Shown here: piece after piece, positions 24,721-34,970 of the stretch
Layout of the letters: the number at the start of each line of letters is the position of its first letter
Numbering within the stretch: the first letter of the stretch is position 1
Assembly (NCBI GenBank): GCA_934503275.1
Contig: CAKSVD010000007.1
Location: 27,175 to 91,174, forward strand
DNA length: 64,000 nucleotides
Direction of reading: 5' to 3'
Origin: an uncultured Faecalibacterium sp.
GTDB taxonomy: Bacteria > Bacillota > Clostridia > Oscillospirales > Ruminococcaceae
The notes under the pieces: model-generated
What the model saw: only the letters and a program-made list of their open reading frames with translations
The model's database searches: none
Told to the model about the DNA's origin: nothing
Made by a program: the position numbers and the translations under genes

Positions 24721-25938
24721 TTACTTCTGCACGCCGGCCTTGCATTGCTCGATGAATTGCTTGGCCACCCGGGGGCTGCGGCCACCGGCACGCAGGGCAA
24801 AGGCCTCGGCCTTGAGCAGCAGCTGCTCGGTGGGCATCTGGATGTTGTGCTGTTTTGCCAGTTCTTCCAGAATGGTCTCGAACCGTGCCTTTTCCGGCCG
24901 CTGGAAGGTGACCGTCAGGCCGAACCGGGCGGAAAGGCTCATCAACTCCTGCCGTGTGTCGGCCTCGTGGATGTCATCGCCGGTGCGGTCCGAGAGGGTC
25001 TCCTTGATGAGGTGGCGGCGGTTAGAGGTGGCGTATACCGCAATGTTCTGGGCGCGGCCGCCTACGCTGCCCTCCAGAATCGCCTTCAGGGCGGCAAAGT
25101 TGTCGTCGTTGGCGGTAAAACTCAGGTCATCAATGAACAGGATGAACTTGAGCGGGTTTGCCGCCAGCTTGTCCATCAGGTCGGGGATCTGGTATAGCTG
25201 GTTCTTTTTTACCTCCACCAGCCGCAGCCCCTCGGGCGCAAACTCGTTGGCAATGGCCTTTACTGCGCTGGATTTGCCGGTGCCGGCATCGCCGTACAGC
25301 AGCACATTGTTGGCGGGCATTCCGGCCAGCAAAGCCTTTGTGTTGGCAATTACCTTTTCCCGCTCCTTCTCGTAGCCGGGCAGTTCGGAAAGGCGCTGCG
25401 GGTCGGGGTATTTTACCGGCACAAGCTGGCCGTTCTCCACCGTGAATACATGGTGCTTTGCAAACATACCGTAGCCCTTTTTGCCCACCTCGCTCATGCG
25501 CTGGGTGTAGGCGGCGGCAAGGTCGAGTTCACAGGTCTGCCACCGGGGCAGGAACGCCAACTCCGGCCGCTGCGCCTGCTCCGAGTAGGCGGTCTGGAAC
25601 AGATCGTCCAGCGTCAGTCCGCACAGCTGCTGCAAAAACTGCAGTTCGCTGTCTAAGGCGCTTTGCAGCAGCGCGTCCAGCTGTCCGGCAGCGGCCTGCC
25701 GCACGCAGATGGTCTCGGCCTCCAGCACGGCGCTGCTCAGGTAGCGGCTCCAGTTGGTGGTGGATTCAAACAAAGCAGCCTCAAAGGCGGCTACGGCATC
25801 GCACACCGGGCCGTAGGAGGTGCTGCCGGCTTCCATGCGGTCGGTCAGGTCTAAAAGCTTTGCCACAACAGGGTCGTTCAGCAGGGCACGGAACACAACA
25901 AGCCCATGCAGATGGGCATTCCATTCTCTCAGTTTCAT
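24721..25938 (-). CDS. DUF815-family AAA+ ATPase
   Basis: 405 residues. The N-terminal ~190 residues are helical. The Walker A GDAGTGKS is at 216-223 and the Walker B LFIDD at about 267-271, with a sensor ATSNRRHL. This matches the DUF815 proteins, AAA ATPases of unknown role usually encoded singly. It is convergent with ridA. The start at 25938 (MKLREWNAH) has GGAAAAGGGATC upstream, a modest ribosome-binding site. Confidence 0.88.
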   Translation of the reverse strand: MKLREWNAHLHGLVVFRALLNDPVVAKLLDLTDRMEAGSTSYGPVCDAVAAFEAALFESTTNWSRYLSSAVLEAETICVRQAAAGQLDALLQSALDSELQFLQQLCGLTLDDLFQTAYSEQAQRPELAFLPRWQTCELDLAAAYTQRMSEVGKKGYGMFAKHHVFTVENGQLVPVKYPDPQRLSELPGYEKEREKVIANTKALLAGMPANNVLLYGDAGTGKSSAVKAIANEFAPEGLRLVEVKKNQLYQIPDLMDKLAANPLKFILFIDDLSFTANDDNFAALKAILEGSVGGRAQNIAVYATSNRRHLIKETLSDRTGDDIHEADTRQELMSLSARFGLTVTFQRPEKARFETILEELAKQHNIQMPTEQLLLKAEAFALRAGGRSPRVAKQFIEQCKAGVQK

Positions 25939-26082
25939 AGGTGATCCCTTTTCCTCTCCATTAGCACATACCCTACAAAACGCAGGTACGCGGATATCAA
26001 AAGTATACAGCGGCTCGGGCGGGGATGCAAGGGGTGTTAAAAATGCTTCATCTTTTGGGTGATTCAGGTTACAAATTGTCGA

Positions 26083-26110
26083 TTGACAAAAGCCCGGTTT
26101 ATAGTATAAT
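26083..26110 (+). promoter_or_regulatory. Promoter of the ilv T-box transcript
   Basis: -35 TTGACA (26083-26088), 16-base spacer, -10 TATAAT (26105-26110). Confidence 0.75.
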
Positions 26111-26117
26111 TTACATC

Positions 26118-26410
26118 AACAAATGCGCAGATGGGAAAAAGTACCACACGATCCCCACTGTTCAGAGAGCTGCCGTCTGGTGCAAGGCAGTCAGCGTTTC
26201 GTGCGGAAAATCATCCCGGAGCAGCCTGCCCAACGGGTGCAAACCCTTGTAAGCAGCGCCGGTTGCAGCCGTTACAGTGCAGGGCTTTGTTGGAAGCCCG
26301 TGAGAGGGTGTGCACAGCACGCCAACGAGAGTGGTACCGCAGAGAGCTTGATGTTACAAGGTCTTTGTCTCTTGAAGGAAGCAGGGGACAAGGGCTTTTT
26401 CTTTTTTTAA
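26118..26410 (+). promoter_or_regulatory. T-box leader, probably isoleucine-specific
   Basis: tRNA-sensing attenuator upstream of ilvB. Stem I carries the AGTA loop-E-type element (26139-26142) and the distal GGTGCAAGG loop. The T-box sequence TGGTACCGC is at 26332-26340, with a terminator (26357-26406) ending in a T-rich run. The specifier triplet is best read as ATC (26210-26212), an isoleucine codon, in GGAAAATCATCCC; pairing of the lower helix is imperfect, so the specifier is tentative. Uncharged tRNA would switch the downstream ilv genes on. Confidence 0.85.
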
Positions 26411-26462
26411 AGCTCTCCCTGAGGGAATGGATAAGAAGTGGAACAGGAATAGGAGCAACACC

Positions 26463-28127
26463 ATGCAGTTGAATGGTTCTCAGATCTTTGTAGAGGTCCT
26501 GTGCGAGCAGGGAGTGGACACTCTGTTTGGCTACCCCGGCGGCGCTGTGCTGAACCTTTACGACGAACTGTATAAGAATGCCGACCGCATCACCCATGTG
26601 CTTACCGCCCATGAGCAGGGCGCTGCCCATGCAGCGGACGGCTACGCCCGCGCCACCGGCCGCACCGGCGTGGTGCTGGCTACCAGCGGCCCGGGTGCCA
26701 CCAATCTGGTCACCGGCATTGCAACCGCCTATATGGACTCGGTGCCCATGGTGGCCTTTACCGGCAACGTGCCTACCAGCAGCATCGGCAGGGACGGCTT
26801 TCAGGAAGCTTACATCGAGGGCATTACGGTGCCCATCACAAAGCATAATTTCACGGTGCGCCGGGTAGAGGACCTGGCTGACACCATGCGGGCAGCTTTC
26901 CGCATTGCGCAGAGCGGCCGCAAGGGCCCGGTGCTGGTGGATATCCCCAAGGACGTGACCGCAGCGGTGTGCGAGTTCACCCCCAAGCAGCCGGAGCCTA
27001 TCCGCACCGTGACTACCTATAATGAGGAGCAGGTGCACTGGGCGGCAGACCTCATCAACGCCGCACAGTGCCCGCTGGTGTACTTTGGCGGCGGCGTGCG
27101 CAGCGCAGCCAGCTGCCAGCCGTTGCGGGATCTGCTGCACAAGGCAGAGATCCCCGCTACCTACACCCTGATGGCCGCAGGCGTTGTGCCCTACGGCGAC
27201 CCGATGAATCTGGGGATGCTGGGGATGCACGGCTGCTACACCTCCAACCGGGCAGTGGCAGAGTGCGATGTGCTCATCGCGGTGGGCACCCGTTTTTCCG
27301 ACCGTGTGGCGCTGAACCCCAAGACCTTTGCCAAAAACGCTACCATCATCCAGATCGACATTGACGCCAGCGAACTGGGCAAGAACGTGGATGTGGATCT
27401 TTCCATCGTGGGCGATGCAGCCTATGTGCTGAACGCCATGCTGCCCCAGATCAAGCCCGCCAAGCACCCGGAATGGATGAAGATGATCCAGAACTGGCAG
27501 GCACAGGATTACCATCCCGTGTCCGATCCCACCCGGCTGATGCCCCATCAGGTCATCGGCGAGGTGTGCAACCAGTGCGGCCCCGAGGCTGTGTATGTTA
27601 CCGACGTGGGTCAGCACCAGATGTGGGCAGCACAGTACCTGCGCCACACGAAGAGCCGCGGCTTTATCACCAGCGGCGGCCTTGGCACCATGGGCTTTGG
27701 CTACGGCGCCGCCATTGGTGCCCAGATGGCACTGGGGCGTCAGCAGCGCGTGGTGATGTTTACCGGTGACGGCTCCTTCCACATGAACCTGAACGAGGCC
27801 TGCACCGCTGTCAGCTACGAACTGCCCATCATCACGGTCATCTTCAATAACTCGGTGCTGGGCATGGTGCGCCAGTGGCAGACCAGCTTTTACGGCAAGC
27901 GCTACAGCCAGACCGACCCCCACCGCAAGACCGATTTTGTCAAGCTGGCAGACGGCTTTGGCCTGAAGGGCTACCGCTGCACCAACCTGCCGGAGTTTCA
28001 GGAAGCCTTTGCAGATGCCCTGCAGCAGAAGGGCCCCACCTGGATCGAGTGCATCATTGACAAGGACGAAAAGGTGCTGCCCATGATCCCCGGCGGCGGC
28101 GATATCAACGACATCATCATGGAATAA
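26463..28127 (+). CDS. ilvB: Acetolactate synthase large subunit
   Basis: TPP- and FAD-dependent condensation of pyruvate with pyruvate or 2-oxobutyrate, the first common step to valine/leucine and isoleucine. 554 residues. The catalytic glutamate is in LTAHEQGAAHAADGYAR, GPGATNLVTGI follows, and the TPP site runs from GDGSFHMN to FNN. ATAGGAGC before 26463 sets the start. Controlled by the T-box leader and followed after 15 bases by the regulatory subunit. Confidence 0.96.
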   Translation: MQLNGSQIFVEVLCEQGVDTLFGYPGGAVLNLYDELYKNADRITHVLTAHEQGAAHAADGYARATGRTGVVLATSGPGATNLVTGIATAYMDSVPMVAFTGNVPTSSIGRDGFQEAYIEGITVPITKHNFTVRRVEDLADTMRAAFRIAQSGRKGPVLVDIPKDVTAAVCEFTPKQPEPIRTVTTYNEEQVHWAADLINAAQCPLVYFGGGVRSAASCQPLRDLLHKAEIPATYTLMAAGVVPYGDPMNLGMLGMHGCYTSNRAVAECDVLIAVGTRFSDRVALNPKTFAKNATIIQIDIDASELGKNVDVDLSIVGDAAYVLNAMLPQIKPAKHPEWMKMIQNWQAQDYHPVSDPTRLMPHQVIGEVCNQCGPEAVYVTDVGQHQMWAAQYLRHTKSRGFITSGGLGTMGFGYGAAIGAQMALGRQQRVVMFTGDGSFHMNLNEACTAVSYELPIITVIFNNSVLGMVRQWQTSFYGKRYSQTDPHRKTDFVKLADGFGLKGYRCTNLPEFQEAFADALQQKGPTWIECIIDKDEKVLPMIPGGGDINDIIME

Positions 28128-28142
28128 GGAGGACACAGCATC

Positions 28143-28706
28143 ATGGAATCTGATCAGCGCAGGGTCATCAGCCTGCTGGTGGACAACCAGAGCGGCGTTC
28201 TGGCCCGGGTGTCCAGCCTGTTCTGCCGCCGCGGCTTCAATATCGACAGCCTTACGGTGTCCGCCACCAACGACCCGGCAGTCAGCCGCATTACGGTGAC
28301 CATTACCAGCGATGAAAAGGCCTTGCAGCAGCTGGTATTGCAGACCGAGCGGCTGGAAGTCACCCGGCAGGTGTTCGTGCTGGACAGCGAAAAATCGCTG
28401 GAGCGGGAGTTGCTGCTGCTCAAGGTGGAATCGGACGTGCACAACCGCACCGAACTGCGGGAGATCGCCTGTATCTACAAGGCAAAGATCATTGATCTTT
28501 CCCCGGACAGCATGGTGTTTGAACTCATCGGCCGGCCGGACAAGCTGGACGCTTTCCTGAAAATGTTCGAGGGCTACAACATTCTTGAGCAGTGCCGCAC
28601 CGGCGTTACCGCACTGGAGCGCGGCGGGATGCATCAGCATATCCAGAAGCCGCCGCAGGAGGTGCGCTCCGTCCAGCTGCCCCCGCCGGGCGCAAGACGG
28701 GCATAA
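28143..28706 (+). CDS. ilvN: Acetolactate synthase small (regulatory) subunit
   Basis: Valine-sensing partner of IlvB. 187 residues: an N-terminal ACT domain (about 7-80, ISLLVDNQSGVLARVSSLF, FNIDSLTVS) and the C-terminal ALS_ss_C domain (about 95-170). It ends with a short Pro/Arg-rich tail, and AAGGAGG lies in the gap after ilvB. Family name ilvH is an equivalent label. Confidence 0.95.
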   Translation: MESDQRRVISLLVDNQSGVLARVSSLFCRRGFNIDSLTVSATNDPAVSRITVTITSDEKALQQLVLQTERLEVTRQVFVLDSEKSLERELLLLKVESDVHNRTELREIACIYKAKIIDLSPDSMVFELIGRPDKLDAFLKMFEGYNILEQCRTGVTALERGGMHQHIQKPPQEVRSVQLPPPGARRA

Positions 28707-28733
28707 ACCACATTGCTTTTCCGCTCAGGGTGA

Positions 28734-29825
<1,092 letters not shown>

Positions 29826-29827
29826 TT

Positions 29828-29946
29828 AACTCCCCCAGTCGCCTGCGGCGACAGCCCCCTCAAAGAGGGAGCCTTTTGTCTGACCGCAGCGTGAAGCCTC
29901 CCTCCGTGAGGGAGGTGGCATCGCGCAAGCGATGACGGAAGGAGTT
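29828..29946. repeat. CAGTC-family palindromic element, copy 3
   Basis: Ends AACTCCCCCAGTC (29828-29840) and GACGGAAGGAGTT (29934-29946). Internal hairpins GTCGCCTGCGGCGAC and CCTCCCTCCGTGAGGGAGG. Inserted between ilvC and ilvD. Confidence 0.75.
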
Positions 29947-29972
29947 CAGCCAAAACCTGCGTTTAAAACCAG

Positions 29973-30004
29973 AAAGACTCCCTCCTTTGGGAGGGAGTCT
30001 TTTG
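29973..30004 (+). terminator. Hairpin before ilvD
   Basis: Thirteen-base stem AAAGACTCCCTCC with its complement, then TTTT, ending 25 bases before ilvD. If active it would cut ilvD off from the T-box transcript; no clear promoter is seen after it. Confidence 0.7.
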
Positions 30005-30028
30005 CTATAAGAAAAAGAGGAATAAACC

Positions 30029-31687
30029 ATGAGAAGTGACAATGTGACCAAGGGCTCGGAGCGCGCACCGAACCGCAGCCTGTTTTATGCGCTGGGCTAC
30101 ACCCCGGAGGAACTGGAGCGCCCCCTCATCGGCGTGGTGAGCGCCTACAGCGAGATCGTGCCCGGACACATGAATCTGGATAAGATCGCCGAGGCCGTCA
30201 AGGCCGGTGTGCAGATGGCCGGTGGTACGCCCATCCTGATCCCTGCCATCGGCGTATGCGATGGCATCGCCATGGGGCATGTGGGCATGAAGTACTCTCT
30301 GGCCTCCCGCGAGTTGATCTGCGACAGCGTGGAGACCATGCTGATGGCACACCAGCTGGACGGCCTTGTGCTGGTGCCCAACTGCGATAAGATCGTGCCC
30401 GGCATGGTGATGGCAGCAGTGCGCATGGATGTGCCCGCTGTGGTCTGCTCCGGCGGCCCCATGCTGGCCGGCAGCTACGGCGGCGAGGAAGTGAGCCTTT
30501 CCAAGATGTTCGAGGCCGTGGGTGCCTATAAGGCCGGTATGATCACTGACGAGCAGCTGGAGGACTGCACCTGCAACTGCTGTCCCAGCTGCGGCAGCTG
30601 CTCCGGTATGTACACCGCCAACAGCATGAACTGCCTGTGCGAGGCCATCGGCATTGCTCTGCCCGGCAACGGCACCATCCCGGCTGTGTATTCCAAGCGC
30701 CTGCAGCTGGCAAAGCACGCAGGTATGGCTGTGATGGAGATGGTGCGCAAGGGCATCACCGCACGCCAGATCATCAACGAGCGCTCCATCCGCAACGCAC
30801 TGACCTGCGATATGGCACTGGGCTGCTCCACCAACACGGTGCTGCACCTGCTGGCTATCGCCTACGAGGCCGGTGTACCCATCGATCTGAAGCTGTTCAA
30901 CGAGATCAGCGCCAAGACCCCCAACCTGTGCCATCTGGCACCGGCAGGTCCCACCCATATGCCGGATCTGTACGCAGCGGGCGGCATCCCGGCAGTGCAG
31001 GCAGAACTGGCCAAGAAGGGCCTGCTGGACTTGGATGTGCCCACCGTCACCGGCAAGACCCTTGGTGAGAACATCAAGGGCGCCCATATCCTGAACGAAA
31101 AGGCCATCCGTCCCATCGAGAACCCCTATTCTGAGACCGGCGGTCTGCAGATCCTGTGGGGCAACATTGCTCCGGACGGGTGCGTTGTCAAGCGCAGCGC
31201 CGTGGCCCCGGAGATGCAGAAGCACACAGGCCCGGCGCGGGTGTTCAACAGCGAGGAGGAGGCTATTGCCGCCATCTACGCAGGCAAGATCGTCCCGGGC
31301 GATGTGGTGGTCATTCGCTACGAAGGCCCCAAGGGCGGCCCGGGTATGCGGGAGATGCTCAATCCCACCTCTGCGCTGGCAGGCATGAAGCTGGATAAGA
31401 CGGTAGCCCTTATCACGGACGGCCGCTTCTCCGGTGCATCCCGCGGCGCTGCCATCGGCCACGTCAGCCCGGAGGCAGCCTCCGGCGGCCCCATCGGCCT
31501 GATCGAGGAAGGGGATACCATCACCATCGACATCCCCAACGCCTCCATCACGCTGGAGGTCAGCGATGCAGTGCTGGCCGAGCGCAAGGCAAAGTACGTT
31601 GCGCCCGAGCCCAACATCAAAACCGGCTGGCTGAGCCGCTACGCCCGCATGGTCACCAGTGCAAATCTGGGTGCGGTGCTGAAATAA
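30029..31687 (+). CDS. ilvD: Dihydroxy-acid dehydratase
   Basis: Iron-sulfur dehydratase making the 2-keto acids of valine and isoleucine. 552 residues. Cluster cysteines lie in PNCDKIVPG and in the [20 protein letters not shown] region; the C-terminal [12 protein letters not shown] is the family signature. AAGAGGAAT precedes the start. With ilvB, ilvN and ilvC it completes the shared pathway except for the transaminase. Confidence 0.97.
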   Translation: MRSDNVTKGSERAPNRSLFYALGYTPEELERPLIGVVSAYSEIVPGHMNLDKIAEAVKAGVQMAGGTPILIPAIGVCDGIAMGHVGMKYSLASRELICDSVETMLMAHQLDGLVLVPNCDKIVPGMVMAAVRMDVPAVVCSGGPMLAGSYGGEEVSLSKMFEAVGAYKAGMITDEQLEDCTCNCCPSCGSCSGMYTANSMNCLCEAIGIALPGNGTIPAVYSKRLQLAKHAGMAVMEMVRKGITARQIINERSIRNALTCDMALGCSTNTVLHLLAIAYEAGVPIDLKLFNEISAKTPNLCHLAPAGPTHMPDLYAAGGIPAVQAELAKKGLLDLDVPTVTGKTLGENIKGAHILNEKAIRPIENPYSETGGLQILWGNIAPDGCVVKRSAVAPEMQKHTGPARVFNSEEEAIAAIYAGKIVPGDVVVIRYEGPKGGPGMREMLNPTSALAGMKLDKTVALITDGRFSGASRGAAIGHVSPEAASGGPIGLIEEGDTITIDIPNASITLEVSDAVLAERKAKYVAPEPNIKTGWLSRYARMVTSANLGAVLK

Positions 31688-31695
31688 ACGTAACG

Positions 31696-31733
31696 AAAGC
31701 GCCTGTTGTGCGGATGCACAACAGGCGCTTTTG
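31696..31733. terminator. Terminator between ilvD and the sugar transferase
   Basis: Sixteen-base stem AAAGCGCCTGTTGTGC (31696-31711) with 31716-31731. Convergent genes on both sides share it. Confidence 0.88.
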
Positions 31734-32405
31734 TCACTCTCCGTATTTCATGAACATGGCGCGGACGGTGAGGAAGATGATCTTCCAGTCCACCCAAAAG
31801 CTGCGCTCCTGAATGTATTTCAGATCCAGCGCCACCCACTCGTCAAAACTCATCTCGTTGCGGTGGGGTGCGATCTGCCAGTAGCAGCTCAGCCCTGGGG
31901 TGACGTACAGCCGCTGGCGCTGGTAGTCGTTGTACAACTCTACCTCCCGGGGCAGCGCGGGGCGTGGCCCCACGATGCTCATGTCGCCCCGCAGCACGTT
32001 GAGCAGCTGGGGCAGCTCGTCCAGACTGGTCTTGCGCAGAAAATGCCCCACCCGGGTAATACGGGGATCCCCTTTGATCTTGAACACCGGGCCGTCCATC
32101 TGGTTCAGCTTCAACAATTCGTTCAGCCGCTCCTCGGCGTCCGGGCACATGGTGCGGAACTTATACAACCAGAACAGCTTGCCGTCCCGTCCTACCCGCC
32201 GCTGCCGGAAAACGGCTCCGTCTCCGGGGCTGTCCAGCACGATGGCAAGGTTGATCAGCAGCACTAGTGGCGCAAGCAAGATCAGCGCCAGCAGGGAGAA
32301 TACGATGTCCTGTGCACGCCGCAGCACCCAGTAATGCCGATGGCTGCGCAGCATCTTTTCTCGGTCGATAAAAACTTGCGGGGCAGCGTTGATTGTTGAC
32401 TCCAT
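31734..32405 (-). CDS. Bacterial sugar transferase (phosphoglycosyl transferase)
   Basis: 223 residues from MESTINAAPQ. Initiates exopolysaccharide, capsule or glycan synthesis by placing a sugar phosphate on undecaprenyl phosphate. One hydrophobic helix at about 35-58, then the monotopic PGT domain: KFRTMCPDAEERL, FLRKTSLDELPQLLNVLRGDMS, VGPRPALP and TPGLSCYWQ. The catalytic Asp-Glu pair sits in SLDELPQ. A GTG four codons upstream is an alternative start. No other glycan genes are adjacent, so it stands alone. Confidence 0.88.
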   Translation of the reverse strand: MESTINAAPQVFIDREKMLRSHRHYWVLRRAQDIVFSLLALILLAPLVLLINLAIVLDSPGDGAVFRQRRVGRDGKLFWLYKFRTMCPDAEERLNELLKLNQMDGPVFKIKGDPRITRVGHFLRKTSLDELPQLLNVLRGDMSIVGPRPALPREVELYNDYQRQRLYVTPGLSCYWQIAPHRNEMSFDEWVALDLKYIQERSFWVDWKIIFLTVRAMFMKYGE

Positions 32406-32531
32406 GCAATGACCCACTCTTGCCTGTAAAATCTTTACATTATTTTAACATAAAACAGGATGCGATTCAACCAGATAAAGTGCGGCAGCGCGAAAATCGT
32501 TTTCCGCATAAAGGTTTTCCCGGATGGGACA

Positions 32532-32580
32532 GGAGCCTCCCCGCGCCGGGGAGGAATGTCACCGCAGGTGACGGGTGGAG
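32532..32580. repeat. Partial CAGTC-family element
   Basis: Contains CCTCCCCGCGCCGGGGAGG and GTCACCGCAGGTGAC hairpins in the order of one half of the CAGTC family; no second half. The rest of 32406-32638 shows no gene. Confidence 0.5.
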
Positions 32581-32638
32581 CGCAGAACAGCAGCAGTTTG
32601 CCTTCAATACTCCTTGCGAAAAAAAGTGAAAAAGGTAG

Positions 32639-32667
32639 TTGACAAAACCCCTTTCTCATGCTAAAAT
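32639..32667 (+). promoter_or_regulatory. tRNA-Tyr promoter
   Basis: -35 TTGACA (32639-32644), 17-base spacer, -10 TAAAAT (32662-32667), 42 bases upstream of the tRNA. Confidence 0.8.
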
Positions 32668-32708
32668 AAACAAGTCGTCCGGCGCACGGATGTACAACAA
32701 GTGAATAT

Positions 32709-32790
32709 GGGCGTGTTCCCGAGTGGCCAATGGGGACAGACTGTAAATCTGCTGCTTTCAGCTTCGGTGGTTCGAATCCACCCGCGCCCA
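32709..32790 (+). tRNA. tRNA-Tyr (GTA)
   Basis: 82 bases. Acceptor arm GGGCGTG with CGCGCCC, D arm closed by CCC/GGG with GTGGCCAA, anticodon GTA at 32743-32745 in CTGTAAA, a class II variable arm (CTGCTTTCAG), and T arm GGTGG TTCGAAT CCACC. CCA is not encoded, so RNase Z and the CCA enzyme are needed. Its 3' end is repeated downstream at 32944 and 35277. Confidence 0.95.
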
Positions 32791-32795
32791 TCAAG

Positions 32796-32828
32796 AACTC
32801 CGGTATCCAATGGGTACCGGAGTTTCTG
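32796..32828 (+). terminator. tRNA-Tyr terminator
   Basis: Stem AACTCCGGTATCC with GGGTACCGGAGTT, then TCTGTTTT. Confidence 0.8.
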
Positions 32829-32859
32829 TTTTATCTGTCTTGCAAAAGGGGCTGCAAGG

Positions 32860-32966
32860 GTGGATTCGAACAGCATCGACCCGCCGAATAGTCCGGCGGG
32901 GAAAAAAGCCCCTGCGGGGCTTTTTTAGATGCGCGGCTCGCGCAATCCACCCGCGCCCACCAAAAA
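32860..32966 (+). repeat. tRNA-end module 1
   Basis: Starts with an inverted T-arm fragment (GTGGATTCGAACAGCA, 32860-32875). It continues with a 37-base block (32878-32914) identical to 35100-35136, a hairpin AAAAAAGCCCCTGCGGGG, and a 37-base block (32930-32966) identical to 35263-35299 that contains the last 16 bases of tRNA-Tyr (AATCCACCCGCGCCCA, 32944-32959). A hairpin terminator (about 32963-32997) follows. Confidence 0.82.
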
Positions 32967-33095
32967 GACCAGCGTAGAAATTGCGCTGGTCTTTTGTTGT
33001 GTCCAGAATCTTGAGGTATACGTCCACCAAGAGAACGCTTATGTAGAGATACACAGGTGTTTTTCTTTTTTCGAAGAAATTTCCGAATGGACCTG

Positions 33096-33389
33096 TTAGT
33101 TTTCCCGTCGTTTATTGATTTGCATAATAATACTTTCTTTTTGATGGTACGTCAAATGCTTCCAGCTTTTTTGAAGTTCTAAATCGCCCCACTCCTCACG
33201 TCCTAAGATATAATCCGTACTTACTTGGTAATAATCTGCCAGAGTTATCAAATGATGAACCGGAATTTCCTGAATACCTGCCTCGTATTTAGCATACTGT
33301 TGTTGCGTTGTGTTTAGAAGGTGTCCAACCTCCTTTTGAGTAAGGTCAGCATCTTCACGCAGGTCACGTAATCTTGTGTAACAATACAT
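33096..33389 (-). CDS. XRE-family helix-turn-helix regulator
   Basis: 97 residues. A Cro/CI-type HTH fills about residues 5-60 (RLRDLREDADLTQKEVGHLL, then QQYAKYEAGIQEIP), followed by DYYQVSTDYILGR and a short basic tail. AGGAGG upstream of the start is strong. It diverges from the lipoprotein gene; the intergenic region has paired dyads over a promoter, so it probably represses itself and the neighbour. Such repressors are typical of mobile elements. Confidence 0.9.
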   Translation of the reverse strand: MYCYTRLRDLREDADLTQKEVGHLLNTTQQQYAKYEAGIQEIPVHHLITLADYYQVSTDYILGREEWGDLELQKSWKHLTYHQKESIIMQINKRREN

Positions 33390-33420
33390 CTGTTAGTTCC
33401 TCCTGCAAGGAACTATACGA

Positions 33421-33467
33421 CACATCTAATAAAGTGTATTGACTTTACATCTTATTGGGTGTATTAT
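33421..33467 (+). promoter_or_regulatory. Islet promoter with two operator-like dyads
   Basis: -35 TTGACT (33439-33444), 17-base spacer, -10 TATTAT (33462-33467). Similar words ACACATCTAATAAAGTGTA (33420-33438) and ACATCTTATTGGGTGTA (33448-33464) flank and overlap it, probable XRE sites. The transcript would have a ~170-base leader before the lipoprotein gene; nothing else is recognised in 33468-33635. Confidence 0.6.
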
Positions 33468-33647
33468 TAACAAAAAGCTTTCGGATTATTTCATTTTCGG
33501 GAAATAAATCTCATAGCTTTGTCTAACGTGCAGAATAAACTGTTTCAGAAGATTTTGTTCTGATTTACAGTATATTCGCAACTCAGAAGCAATTCATGCG
33601 TAGAAATTGTGGGAACAAAACACTTTGACCGAACGGAGGATAAGTTT

Positions 33648-34811
33648 ATGAGTTTGAAAATCGACAGACGCCGCTTTTTAAAAATTGTAAGTAATACGGC
33701 CTTTATAACGACTGTATCTTGTTTTTTGACCGGCTGCAATGAAGGTTCGAGTTCCCCTAAATCATCTGGGTCAGCAGGAATCTTTTCTTCAAATTCCGAA
33801 AGTATAGATTCGGAGTCTGAAATTTCTGGACGAGAAATTGTTTGGAAAATTTCACAAAAGGACGACAACTCGGTATTGATTGTAGGATACGAAGGAAGCC
33901 AGCCAGAGCCAGCTGGGAAAATCGTAATTCCTACAGAAGTGTTTGGGTACACGATTAGCGGCTTATCCGGTGCACTTTCCGGCGCAGATAAAGTTACAGA
34001 TGTCGTTGTTCCTGAAGGAATCAAAAGTATTGCAGGCGACTTTGACAAATGTACAAGTCTGAAATCGGTTTCCCTACCGGAAAGCTTGAAGTCGATTGGC
34101 TGGGTAACATTCCGAAGCACACCCAACCTAAAAGGAATCATAATCCCGGAGTCAGTAGAAAGTATTGGTGCAAATGCATTTTATGAGTCTGGAATTGAAA
34201 CGATTGTCATTCCGACTAGCGTTACATATTTGGGGCTTGCTCCCTTCATGAATTGCAAAAATTTGAAAGAAGCAGACATCAACGGAAATCTTACCTCTTG
34301 GGAAGATGAGTCCGCGTTTGAAGGATGCACCGGCTTGAAACGGATAACATTTGGAGGTACTGCTCCAGAAATCCCCCAGCGTGCTTTTTATAACTGCTCT
34401 AACTTGCAGGAGATTCAGCTTCCAGAAGGATTGGAAACAATTCATAATAATGCTTTTTGTGGCTGTAGCAGCTTAAAGAAAATTATTCTGCCGGACACTG
34501 TAACTACTGTGGGATATGAGGCATTTTCGGGGTGTTCTGCATTGCAGTCGTTTGCGTTCCCGGAAGGGGTTGAGATGATTGCAGAAAGTACATTTGCTGA
34601 CTGCATTAATTTGAAGAGTATCTATATCCCCAAGTCCCTTAGCCTAATTTATGGAAATGCTTTTAAAAACTGTAAGAAGCTGAAAAAAGTGTTTTATGAA
34701 GGTGACCCATTGGAGTGGCGGAAAATCAACGGTGGTGTGATTCCGAGCAGTATCGATGACATCGAACATGTTTATCAGGTAAGCTATGCAGACTTTTTAG
34801 CGAAGCAATAA
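33648..34811 (+). CDS. Leucine-rich-repeat (BspA-type) surface lipoprotein with Tat-like signal
   Basis: 387 residues. The N-terminus has a twin-arginine motif (DRRRFLK, residues 6-12), a hydrophobic stretch and a lipobox LTGC with C30 as the lipidated cysteine. A Ser-rich linker follows. BspA/TpLRR repeats of about 22-23 residues fill roughly 110-370 (repeated xIxxxAFxxCxxLKxIxIPxxV pattern). Such proteins sit on the cell surface and bind host or bacterial ligands. GGAGG upstream fixes the start. Base composition marks it as acquired. Ligand unknown. Confidence 0.88.
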   Translation: MSLKIDRRRFLKIVSNTAFITTVSCFLTGCNEGSSSPKSSGSAGIFSSNSESIDSESEISGREIVWKISQKDDNSVLIVGYEGSQPEPAGKIVIPTEVFGYTISGLSGALSGADKVTDVVVPEGIKSIAGDFDKCTSLKSVSLPESLKSIGWVTFRSTPNLKGIIIPESVESIGANAFYESGIETIVIPTSVTYLGLAPFMNCKNLKEADINGNLTSWEDESAFEGCTGLKRITFGGTAPEIPQRAFYNCSNLQEIQLPEGLETIHNNAFCGCSSLKKIILPDTVTTVGYEAFSGCSALQSFAFPEGVEMIAESTFADCINLKSIYIPKSLSLIYGNAFKNCKKLKKVFYEGDPLEWRKINGGVIPSSIDDIEHVYQVSYADFLAKQ

Positions 34812-34903
34812 ATAAGTTTACTCATAAGTTCTAGGAGCAATCGTTTTTGCCAAAGATGCCCCAGCGGGCAATTGTTCGGATTTTGGTTGACTTTGCCCCA
34901 CCC

Positions 34904-34940
34904 AAAAACCTCAACGTGCACAAGTACGCTGAGGTTTTTG
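34904..34940 (+). terminator. Terminator after the lipoprotein gene
   Basis: Stem AAAAACCTCAACGT with ACGCTGAGGTTTTT. The same CAACGT/ACGCTG inner pairing is seen in the terminator after module 2. Confidence 0.8.
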
Positions 34941-34970
34941 CTTTATAACAAGGCCAAATTCACTGGGCGA

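Noticed and set aside
26211..28640. 809-residue open frame on the minus strand
   Set aside because: It lies opposite ilvB and ilvN, has low-complexity His/Val/Gly composition typical of antisense frames in GC-rich genes, and lacks a ribosome-binding site.
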